This document shows positions 1 to 5,678 of a stretch of DNA of 5,897 nt, piece by piece. This DNA is from Candidatus Poribacteria bacterium (lineage in GTDB: Bacteria; Poribacteria; WGA-4E; WGA-3G). A program made the position numbers and the translations under genes. The notes beneath the pieces were generated by a model. It was not told the origin of the DNA. It searched no databases and worked only from the letters and a program-made list of their open reading frames with translations. The stretch is from positions 1 to 5,897 of the forward strand of contig JAPPMR010000919.1 in assembly GCA_028818995.1 (NCBI GenBank). The letters run 5' to 3'. Within the stretch, counting starts at the first letter, position 1, and every line of letters begins with the position of its first letter.

Positions 1-310
1 ACCCACAAAAAGTCCCAAAACCACCTTCAAAATCCTGATATGCTTGTGCTGCTTTTCCGACGAGATGCTTACTACCGCTTGACGTTGCAATGATAATGTC
101 TAATGCTTTGATAAATTGCTCATCTTTTACCTTTTCCCGCGGAACATAAACAAGGTCCTCAAAATTCAATTGTGTGTCGATATTGTTCGCCCGCAATATA
201 GGAACATAACCATCTATTGGAGTTTTAGATGATTGATTCTTCTTATAGGACACCCCGCGAATAAATTCCGCAATATCCTTAATCTTTGTCCACACCCAAC
301 CATCAGGCAG
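1..310. repeat. Direct repeat copy B inside hsdS (TRD2-coding)
   Basis: This is the TRD2-coding copy of a 693-bp-spaced direct repeat; its partner is 694-1003. Over 1-160 I count 8 differences from 694-853 (about 95% identity), all of them transitions. The stretch 113-163 is identical to 806-856 over 51 bases. Identity falls clearly beyond about 163. The repeat may extend past the left edge of the window. Confidence 0.93.
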
Positions 311-1027
311 TTCAGATAAACTGTCCGTCGTAAAAACTTCTGAAACCGACATCGGTTCTAATTCATCCGAATGCCCTTTGCGCCACTCCCTCGTTAACTC
401 TCCTTCAAAAGCAGCTTTGAGGATTGATTGACGATACCGTTGCAACTGCACTTGTGCTTTTTTAAGGCTATCAACTGCTGCGTCTAATTGTGTAAATAAC
501 GTCTCTAACTTGGCTACGATGCGGTGTTGTTCTGCCAATGGGGGAAGTGGAATAGGCATTGATTCTACGTTTTCTCTACGAAGATTATTGATGTTTATTC
601 CAATTGAGAGGTTCGATATCTCATTTCTATAATCGGGACTTTGAAAAAATAAACCTATAAATTTTCTGTCGATTTGTGGTAGACCCCTCACCAACCCACA
701 AAAAGTCCCAAAACCACCTTCAAAATCTTGATATGCTTGCGCTGCTTTTCCGACGAGATGCTTGCTGCCGCTTGACATTGCGATGATAACGTCTAATGCT
801 TTGACAAATTGCTCATCTTTTACCTTTTCCCGCGGAACATAAACAAGGTCCTCAAAGTTTAGTTTTCTATTTATATTATTAGCCCGCAATATAGGAACAT
901 AGTCAGTTTTTGGTGTTTTGGAAGACTCACTTTTCCGGTAGGATACACCACGAATGAATTCCGCAATTTTTTTCACTTGTGTCCATACCCACCCTTTTGG
1001 CAAATCATTGGCAAATTCAGTTAACAT
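1..1027 (-). CDS. hsdS: Type I restriction-modification specificity subunit HsdS, 5' part (342 codons, continues past left edge)
   Basis: This is the DNA-recognition subunit of a type I restriction-modification enzyme; it positions HsdM and HsdR on a bipartite target. I translated it from the ATG at 1027-1025. An in-frame stop at 1060-1058 lies upstream, and AAAGAG at 1042-1037 sits 9 nt before the ATG. Seen in the protein: the first target-recognition domain (TRD) opens with LPKGWVW (9-15) and contains RGVSY (26-30), YVPILRANNI (43-52), SSGSKHLVGKAAQ (85-97) and INNLR (146-150). A conserved helical spacer follows at about 158-216 (PLPPLAEQHRIV, then a coiled-coil-like stretch ending AAFEGELTREWR). 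A second TRD starts at L240 and is cut by the window edge at residue 342. TRD2 residues 240-342 align without gaps to TRD1 residues 9-111, with 87 of 103 identical. A whole HsdS would normally need roughly 100 or more further residues to the left. The gene lies 120 bp downstream of hsdR on the same strand. Family assignment is secure; the target sequence cannot be read. Confidence 0.93.
   Translation of the reverse strand, partial: MLTEFANDLPKGWVWTQVKKIAEFIRGVSYRKSESSKTPKTDYVPILRANNINRKLNFEDLVYVPREKVKDEQFVKALDVIIAMSSGSKHLVGKAAQAYQDFEGGFGTFCGLVRGLPQIDRKFIGLFFQSPDYRNEISNLSIGININNLRRENVESMPIPLPPLAEQHRIVAKLETLFTQLDAAVDSLKKAQVQLQRYRQSILKAAFEGELTREWRKGHSDELEPMSVSEVFTTDSLSELPDGWVWTKIKDIAEFIRGVSYKKNQSSKTPIDGYVPILRANNIDTQLNFEDLVYVPREKVKDEQFIKALDIIIATSSGSKHLVGKAAQAYQDFEGGFGTFCG
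694..1003. repeat. Direct repeat copy A inside hsdS (TRD1-coding)
   Basis: This is the TRD1-coding copy, partner of 1-310. The protein-level repeat is HsdS residues 9-111 against 240-342, with no insertions or deletions. Of the 16 amino-acid differences, 13 fall in the N-terminal 47 aligned residues and only 3 in the following 56 (V75/I306, V80/I311, M84/T315). The offset is a multiple of three, so the reading frame is preserved between copies. Confidence 0.93.
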
Positions 1028-1147
1028 CTTTGAAATCTCTTTTGTGTCTATTTTGCGTTAAACGTCTCAGGTTGCTGTCAGTTTACTACACATTCTCTTT
1101 GAATTCAAGTCGTTTTTCAAGATTGGAACTTGTGTTACAAGCAAGGA
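1028..1147. other. hsdR-hsdS intergenic gap (120 bp)
   Basis: No supported gene was found on either strand. On the minus strand it holds the hsdS Shine-Dalgarno (AAAGAG, 1042-1037), a weak 5-bp inverted repeat CTTGT/ACAAG at 1129-1141 just after the hsdR stop, and the 10-bp palindrome TTGAATTCAA at 1099-1108. I see no convincing terminator or promoter, so hsdR and hsdS are probably co-transcribed, although the spacing is longer than is common within hsd operons. Confidence 0.5.
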
Positions 1148-3565
1148 TTAAGAAACCAATTTTTCTGTCAGATCCTTTAGCATATCCTCCAAATCATCAC
1201 CGAAAAGGTCGCGAACTCCCCTAACGCCTCCCCGTTGAGTGAATGGTGTATACTCAAAATCGGATATCCGAACATCAAGCGAAGTGGCAATGTGTTCATG
1301 TATCATTTCAAGCCATACAAGTTGCTCTGGTGTGAAATCTTTACCTTCTAACCATTCTTCAAAGTTTCGGTTAACTATCGCGCTAAACGGCTCCAGAAAA
1401 CGATTATACTCCATAGCGAATCGCACCAATGATATGAGGTCTGTCCGCTGTGTCGTTATTCCACGAACCCTCTCTGATGACCGTTTTTCATAAGCTAACC
1501 ATAATGACTCACGACTCAGACTGCTGGAATGTTCATGCAATGTTTCTTCCAGTTCTTTCAAGTTGTCTTCAGTCAGTGCGCCTTGCGCCCCCGGACGTTC
1601 ACACAAAATTTGTAACGCTGGCAATTCATCTATGTGTTCATTTATAAACCGTTTAAAGTCGTGAATAACATTAGCGGCTTGTGCAAAACTTTCAGGCTCA
1701 AATCCCGTTTCAATTACCCGGTCTCTGCTTACATCATCCATGAGCTGGTTAGGGTTTTCTTCTCCTGGTCCGTTTGATCCATTAGAAGATGGCTCACCTG
1801 GACGTGATTGTGAATCAGTTTTGACAGATTCACACACACCGACAGCATCAACGATAATGAAGTGTGTTTTTGCAGTCGCATCGCTTGTGACAGCGTGTAG
1901 ATCGTCTGTACTAATTGTCCTCACGCCGCGTCCCTTCATCTGTTCAAAGTAACCGCTTGATCGGACGGAACGCATAAAGACTAAACATTCAAGCGGTTTA
2001 ATATCGGTACCGGTGGAAATCATGTCAACACTTACGGCAATTCGTGGATTGAATTGTGTGCGAAATTGCCTGATCAAATCTTCAGGTCTATCACTTCTGT
2101 AGGTAATCTTTTGGCAGAAATCATCGCCTTTGGCAAATACCTCCCGAACAATCTGGACAATATCTTCGGCATGGAAGTCGTCTTTTGCAAAGATAAGTGT
2201 TTTGGGAACAAGCCTTCTACTGGGAAAGAGTTCTGTGGAAAGTTTATCCTTGAATTCCTGAATTACTGTCCGAATTTGATCTTCTGCCACAACATCCCGA
2301 TCTAACTGATTTCCTATATACGTTTCGTCTTCGTCCAACGTTTCCCAGCTAAGCCTCCGAGTATCTCTATCTCGTCTTGCGACATAATTTCCCTCAGCAA
2401 CTGTGCTGCCGCTTTCCGTAATTTCGGTTCGTATCCGATAGACGTAATAACCGACATTAACATCGTCCTCAACAGCCTGCTCGTGGCGGTATTCATAGAC
2501 AAGATTATCTTTAAAAAAATTGAGCGTTTGTGTATATGGTGTAGCGGTAAGACCAAGAATGAAAGCGTCAAAGTATTCTAATACGTGCCGCCATTTGCCA
2601 TAAATAGAGCGGTGACATTCGTCAACGATGATAAGGTCAAATGTATCAATAGGGATTTTTGGATTATAGACGACTTCTTGTGGTGGTGAGTCTTCTGTTT
2701 CCTGTTCAAAATCGGAACTTTCCTCATCGTCCGATTCATAATTGGGTTCACCTTTTAACATTGAGTAAAGCCGTTGGATAGTGGTAATGCAGACTTTACT
2801 TACTTCGTCAATAATGTTGCTGGTGAGGTGTTGCACGTTGTAGAGTTCAGTAAATTTTTTGTCATCGTCGGGAGTCGTGTAATTTTGAAACTCACGCAGT
2901 GCCTGTCTGCCAAGATTGTTGCGGTCTACCAGAAAAAGAACATGTTTGACATCTGCAAATTTGATGAGTCGATATACGCTGCTGACAGCAGCATACGTCT
3001 TGCCGCTGCCTGTTGCCATCTGGATTAAAGCACGCTGACGCGCTTCTGCTAAAGATTTCTCAAGCTGCCTTATCGCCTCAAACTGGCAGACTCTAAGGTT
3101 ACCTTGTTCTAACAGAGGCAAATCGTTCTTGAGATTTTCCCGAAGAGTACTTAGGTCATCTCCAAGACGCGATAGGTAATCAGGTGTATGAAATGTAAAG
3201 ACCAATCGAGAGCGAGGATCAGGATCTCGAGTATCCCTAAAGTATGTCTTAACCCCTGTTGATGCATAGGCAAACGGGAATCTGGGAAGGTTGGGCAAGT
3301 CCTCTGGCAAACTTGCTCGATAGCGTTCTGCCTGTTGGAGGGCACCGCTAAGAGGTGTTCCTTTTGGTTTGGCTTCTATGACGCCAACTGCAACACCACC
3401 AATGAAGAGAAGATAATCTGCTCTCTGATTAAATCTTAATGGATATTCGCGGATAGCAACACCAAGGGAAGCATCTGTTGCGCGTTCAGCATAATTTTGA
3501 ATCTGCCATCCAGACTCTTCCAGCATCCTATCTATAGTTTGACGTGCTTTGCGTTCGGGTGTCAT
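1148..3565 (-). CDS. hsdR: Type I restriction subunit HsdR (nuclease plus SF2 translocase), EcoAI/EcoEI-like, 805 aa
   Basis: HsdR is the motor and nuclease of a type I enzyme: it translocates DNA using ATP and cuts unmethylated DNA at a distance. Residues are numbered from the ATG at 3565. The N-terminal PD-(D/E)xK nuclease shows D50, E64-A-K66 and the downstream QxxxY motif (Q78 to Y82). The SF2 helicase core has a Q-like element (R158/Q161), Walker A ATGSGKT (184-190), DECH (315-318), TAT (340-342), motif V (VSVDMISTGTD, 511-521) and motif VI (Q542xxGRGxR549). Residues about 613-805 match the helical EcoEI_R_C domain, including FTPEQLVWLE and FTQRGG near the end. Acidic (276-292) and Gly/Ser/Asn/Pro-rich (584-607) linkers are low complexity. 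Start choice: the frame is open up to a TTG at 3616 and an ATG at 3583, but MTPERKARQTID is the usual family N-terminus and a hairpin lies just before 3583, so I prefer 3565; no strong Shine-Dalgarno supports any choice. All motifs are intact. hsdM is not in the window. Confidence 0.95.
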   Translation of the reverse strand: MTPERKARQTIDRMLEESGWQIQNYAERATDASLGVAIREYPLRFNQRADYLLFIGGVAVGVIEAKPKGTPLSGALQQAERYRASLPEDLPNLPRFPFAYASTGVKTYFRDTRDPDPRSRLVFTFHTPDYLSRLGDDLSTLRENLKNDLPLLEQGNLRVCQFEAIRQLEKSLAEARQRALIQMATGSGKTYAAVSSVYRLIKFADVKHVLFLVDRNNLGRQALREFQNYTTPDDDKKFTELYNVQHLTSNIIDEVSKVCITTIQRLYSMLKGEPNYESDDEESSDFEQETEDSPPQEVVYNPKIPIDTFDLIIVDECHRSIYGKWRHVLEYFDAFILGLTATPYTQTLNFFKDNLVYEYRHEQAVEDDVNVGYYVYRIRTEITESGSTVAEGNYVARRDRDTRRLSWETLDEDETYIGNQLDRDVVAEDQIRTVIQEFKDKLSTELFPSRRLVPKTLIFAKDDFHAEDIVQIVREVFAKGDDFCQKITYRSDRPEDLIRQFRTQFNPRIAVSVDMISTGTDIKPLECLVFMRSVRSSGYFEQMKGRGVRTISTDDLHAVTSDATAKTHFIIVDAVGVCESVKTDSQSRPGEPSSNGSNGPGEENPNQLMDDVSRDRVIETGFEPESFAQAANVIHDFKRFINEHIDELPALQILCERPGAQGALTEDNLKELEETLHEHSSSLSRESLWLAYEKRSSERVRGITTQRTDLISLVRFAMEYNRFLEPFSAIVNRNFEEWLEGKDFTPEQLVWLEMIHEHIATSLDVRISDFEYTPFTQRGGVRGVRDLFGDDLEDMLKDLTEKLVS

Positions 3566-3583
3566 TTTAGATATTATTAGCAT

Positions 3584-3604
3584 GGACGGGCAGAAGACCC
3601 GCCC
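3584..3604. repeat. GC-rich palindrome (REP-like hairpin) between isomerase gene and hsdR
   Basis: The arms are GGACGGG (3584-3590) and CCCGCCC (3598-3604) around a 7-base loop. On the minus strand the RNA would form GGGCGGG/CCCGUCC, a 7-bp stem with one G-U wobble. It stands out from AT-rich surroundings. No U-run follows on either strand, so it is not a convincing intrinsic terminator. It ends exactly at the upstream candidate hsdR ATG (3583), which argues for the downstream start at 3565. It may be a dispersed intergenic repeat, an RNA processing or stability element, or a translation-modulating hairpin. Confidence 0.6.
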
Positions 3605-3622
3605 ATAAAATTTCAAAGCAAC

Positions 3623-4378
3623 CTAAACATTACACACATCATAAGCGTGTTGCATCGCATCAAACGCATCACCTTTAGGACTAAACTCGTGTCCAACATA
3701 TAGGTCATAACCCGTATTAGCGATAGCACGCATCACAGCAGGATAGTAGATTTCTTGTTCGTCATCAAGATCGCGACGCCCAGGATTACCCGCTGTATGG
3801 AAGTGCCCAATATATTCAATATAATCCGTGATGTTGCGGATGAGGTCGCCTTCCATAATCTGCATGTGGTAGATGTCGTGGAGTAATTGTGCCCGCGGCG
3901 AACCGACACCCTTACATACCTCAACACCCCACTCAGTCTTATCACACTGATAATCCGGATGGTTCACTTTGCTATTAAGCAGTTCAACGCAGAGGTTAAC
4001 ACCCTTCTCCTCAGCAGCTTTTGTCACCCGAGACAGACCTGCAATCGTATTATCACGACCTTCTTCATCAGATCTGCCTTCTCGGTTGCCAGAAAAACAG
4101 ATAAGACCAGGGATGTCGTTTTCCGCTGCGATGTCAATGTTTTTCAGCAGTTCATCCTCAATTCGGTCGTGATTGCTCGGATCGTTTAAGCCAGACGGAA
4201 GCGATGAATGCCCGACGATAATTGCAACCCGCATCCCGTGATCTTGAACAACGGGCCAGAGATCCGCAGGTAGCATCTCAACCGATTTGTAGCCGATTTC
4301 CGCGGCTTTTTTAATAACATCTTCCGGCTCTCTGTCGCGCCGGAAACCACCAAAACAGATGGATTGATTAATTGGCAT
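3623..4378 (-). CDS. Sugar-phosphate isomerase/epimerase-like TIM-barrel protein (hydroxypyruvate-isomerase-like), 251 aa
   Basis: This is a xylose-isomerase-like (AP-endonuclease-2 fold) TIM-barrel protein, probably cytosolic and metal-dependent, that would interconvert aldose/ketose or epimeric sugars or small hydroxy-acids. The likely metal and active-site residues are E132 (CVELLNSK), D168 with H171 (LLHDIYHMQI), H192/H194 (GHFHTAGNPGRR) and E231 (YVGHEFSPKGD). The order E, D, H, E and the HTAGNPGR-type motif resemble the hydroxypyruvate isomerase (Hyi) branch, where a Gln usually sits at the position of H194. The length of 251 aa is typical of that branch. The ATG at 4378 is preceded by a purine-rich AGAGAGAGAG Shine-Dalgarno tract. 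No signal peptide is visible. The gene lies between an oxidoreductase gene and hsdR, all on the minus strand, with its own candidate promoter. The exact substrate is unknown, and Hyi activity itself is only one possibility. Confidence 0.87.
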   Translation of the reverse strand: MPINQSICFGGFRRDREPEDVIKKAAEIGYKSVEMLPADLWPVVQDHGMRVAIIVGHSSLPSGLNDPSNHDRIEDELLKNIDIAAENDIPGLICFSGNREGRSDEEGRDNTIAGLSRVTKAAEEKGVNLCVELLNSKVNHPDYQCDKTEWGVEVCKGVGSPRAQLLHDIYHMQIMEGDLIRNITDYIEYIGHFHTAGNPGRRDLDDEQEIYYPAVMRAIANTGYDLYVGHEFSPKGDAFDAMQHAYDVCNV

Positions 4379-4423
4379 AATTTCTCTCTCTCTTTGTGAA
4401 AGGACAGCAAATTGCTACCCAAT

Positions 4424-4452
4424 ATTATAGTGAAATATTAAAAGGACAATCA
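4424..4452 (-). promoter_or_regulatory. Candidate sigma70-type promoter for the TIM-barrel gene at 3623-4378
   Basis: On the minus strand a perfect TATAAT lies at 4429-4424, about 45 nt before the start codon at 4378. This would give a leader of roughly 40 nt containing the purine-rich ribosome binding site. The -35 is weak: TTGTCC at 4449-4444 is a fair match but only 14 bp away, and at 17 bp the sequence is TGATTG. The region is AT-rich. Only the -10 element is well supported. Confidence 0.4.
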
Positions 4453-4550
4453 GCCCCAGCGGGGCGAAATGTTTATAGAAAGCGGTAACCTAAGCACGAT
4501 AAGCCCCAGCGGGGCGAAATGTGTATGGAAAAGAGGTAGCTTAGGTTACT
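4451..4550. repeat. Tandem pair of 50-bp palindrome-containing repeats with a nested inverted repeat
   Basis: Two units, 4451-4500 and 4501-4550, each carry GCCCCAGCGGGGC (5-bp stem, 3-base loop) followed by GAAATGT. Positions 2-22 of the units are identical; the remainder is similar with one indel. In addition, GTAACCTAAGC (4485-4495) and GCTTAGGTTAC (4539-4549) are perfect 11-bp inverted copies enclosing the second palindrome, so this segment can fold as an 11-bp stem with an inner hairpin. It lies between the oxidoreductase stop and the promoter of the next gene. It has the look of a dispersed palindromic element (REP or MITE-like). It could also attenuate read-through from the oxidoreductase gene, though no clear U-run follows. 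Confidence 0.85.
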
Positions 4551-4559
4551 ATTTATTTA

Positions 4560-5525
4560 TTAAAGGTCAACTGCTTTACCGGTTACGAAGGATGTACTTG
4601 CAGCAAGCATGATACGGAGTGTCTGCAACGCGTCGCTATAAGGCGATAGAATTTTTGAATCATCTCCACTCTTAACAGCATCAATAAACACACGGTCTCT
4701 ATCTTGTCCACCCTCACCAGAAAGCGGTTCCGTTTCACCTTTACGGTTTGCGTTATTTGGTCCACCGACTGTAACAACGAGTCCACGCGTGAACACCTCA
4801 AGATGCACACGATCAAAACCCTCTAACGCACAAGCAGAAACGATATTCGCAACAGCGCCGTTCTCAAACTCAATGTTTACCATGCTGATGTCATCTACGT
4901 CATAGTTTTCAATATGCGTCATACTACCGCTATTTGCAACGCCGTGAACGGTTTTACCATCACTGCCAACCAGAAAACGGCAAAGATCAAAAATATGTGT
5001 CGTCTGTTCAACGTGCTGTCCACCAGATTGCGCACGGACACGCCACCAAGGTGTTCCGGGCATGCCACCCATCCAATAGCCAAGCGCACCTAAAATTTGT
5101 GGTTGTTCTTCAAGCATCTTCTTCGCACTCTGCGCGTTACCACCATAACGCCAATGGTAGCCAACACTTGTAATCGTGCCAGTCTCTTTAATGTAGTCAT
5201 CAATGATAATCGCTGGTTCCAATTCAGAATGGATCGGCTTTTCGATAAACATCGCGATACCTTTTTCACAAGCGATGCGTTCCTGTTCACCGTGCGCAAA
5301 CGGGGGCGTACAAATGTAAACGGCATCCAATTCCTCTTTATCGTACATCACACGAAAATCGGTGTAAGCGTTGCCACCAAACTCTTCGGCGCGAGCCTTC
5401 GCACGATCTTCGGAAATATCACACATCGCACAGAATTCTACATCTTCAAAGTTGTCTTTGAGGTTACGCATGTGTGCACCTGCCATGCCACCTGTACCGA
5501 TAAAACCGAGTTTAACTTTGTCCAT
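4560..5525 (-). CDS. Gfo/Idh/MocA family NAD(P)-dependent oxidoreductase, 321 aa
   Basis: This is a cytosolic dehydrogenase of the glucose-fructose oxidoreductase / inositol dehydrogenase / MocA family, acting on hydroxyl groups of sugars or cyclitols. The N-terminal Rossmann fold shows GFIGTGGMAG (7-16), with acidic D36 ending strand 2, which favours NAD over NADP. CTPPFAH (72-78) and the family signature EKP (95-97, with K96 the usual catalytic lysine) follow. GYHWRY (122-127) starts the C-terminal alpha/beta domain. EQTTHIFDLCRFLVG (173-187) supplies the conserved H177 and D180 near the substrate site. The length is slightly below the common 330-400 aa but both domains are complete. The ATG at 5525 has an excellent Shine-Dalgarno, AAGGAG at 5536-5531, 5 nt upstream. 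It is divergent from a TIM-barrel isomerase-like gene and upstream of another, a common pairing in sugar or inositol catabolism. The substrate cannot be assigned from sequence alone. Confidence 0.93.
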   Translation of the reverse strand: MDKVKLGFIGTGGMAGAHMRNLKDNFEDVEFCAMCDISEDRAKARAEEFGGNAYTDFRVMYDKEELDAVYICTPPFAHGEQERIACEKGIAMFIEKPIHSELEPAIIIDDYIKETGTITSVGYHWRYGGNAQSAKKMLEEQPQILGALGYWMGGMPGTPWWRVRAQSGGQHVEQTTHIFDLCRFLVGSDGKTVHGVANSGSMTHIENYDVDDISMVNIEFENGAVANIVSACALEGFDRVHLEVFTRGLVVTVGGPNNANRKGETEPLSGEGGQDRDRVFIDAVKSGDDSKILSPYSDALQTLRIMLAASTSFVTGKAVDL

Positions 5526-5573
5526 ATTTTCTCCTTAAAATAGGTCGTAACGGAAAAACCGTAATTTTCTAAT

Positions 5574-5602
5574 AGTTTAGCAAAAATGAACATTTATTGC
5601 AA
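5574..5602 (-). promoter_or_regulatory. Candidate promoter of the oxidoreductase gene
   Basis: On the minus strand TTGCAA (5602-5597) is followed after 17 bp by TAAACT (5579-5574), a 4-of-6 match to the -10 consensus. The predicted transcript would begin near 5567, with a leader of about 40 nt that includes the strong AAGGAG. The leader also contains a small inverted repeat, ACGG/CCGT around a 5-base loop at 5550-5562, of uncertain meaning. Confidence 0.45.
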
Positions 5603-5625
5603 GCAATATGAAAATCTGTTATAAT
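5597..5625 (+). promoter_or_regulatory. Strong sigma70-type promoter of the right-end isomerase-like gene
   Basis: TTGCAA (5597-5602), a 17-bp spacer, and a perfect TATAAT (5620-5625) with an upstream TGn extension (5617-5619). Transcription would start near 5632, giving a leader of about 47 nt with AGAGGAG at 5665-5671 ahead of the ATG at 5679. The -35 lies inside the palindrome ATTGCAAGCAAT (5596-5607), a possible operator. Confidence 0.65.
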
Positions 5626-5678
5626 TGATTGATAGTTGAACACTTCAGGTAAGAAGAACACCGAAGAGGAGAAACAGA

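Noticed and set aside
1..1003. Two separate hsdS genes or a broken hsdS remnant
   Set aside because: The frame is open continuously from 1027 to the edge with no stop or frameshift, and the domain order TRD, spacer, TRD is that of one normal HsdS.
1099..1141. TTGAATTCAA palindrome and CTTGT/ACAAG inverted repeat as a terminator or operator
   Set aside because: The stems are short, no T-run follows, and matches of this length are expected by chance in AT-rich sequence.
979..1224. 81-codon plus-strand frame across the hsdR-hsdS gap
   Set aside because: It overlaps the 5' end of hsdS and the 3' end of hsdR in antisense, and its product has no recognisable features.
3566..3616. HsdR start at TTG 3616 or ATG 3583
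   Set aside because: The extra residues are not family-like, the hairpin covers the region before 3583, and MTPERKARQTID at 3565 matches the usual N-terminus. No strong Shine-Dalgarno decides it, so some doubt remains.
3887..4189. 100-codon plus-strand frame
   Set aside because: It is antisense to the TIM-barrel gene, with conserved active-site motifs on the other strand and low-quality composition in this frame.
4451..4550. Possible CRISPR array (two repeats with a spacer)
   Set aside because: There are only two units, and the would-be spacers are themselves similar to each other. No cas gene is present. The core is a short palindrome typical of intergenic repeats.
4451..4550. Intrinsic terminator for the oxidoreductase gene
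   Set aside because: The stems are present, but the sequence after each hairpin on the minus strand lacks a run of Ts, so termination is possible but unsupported.
5097..5543. 148-codon open frame on the plus strand
   Set aside because: It lies antisense within the Gfo/Idh/MocA gene, whose motifs are intact. Its translation resembles no known family and it has no ribosome binding site of note.
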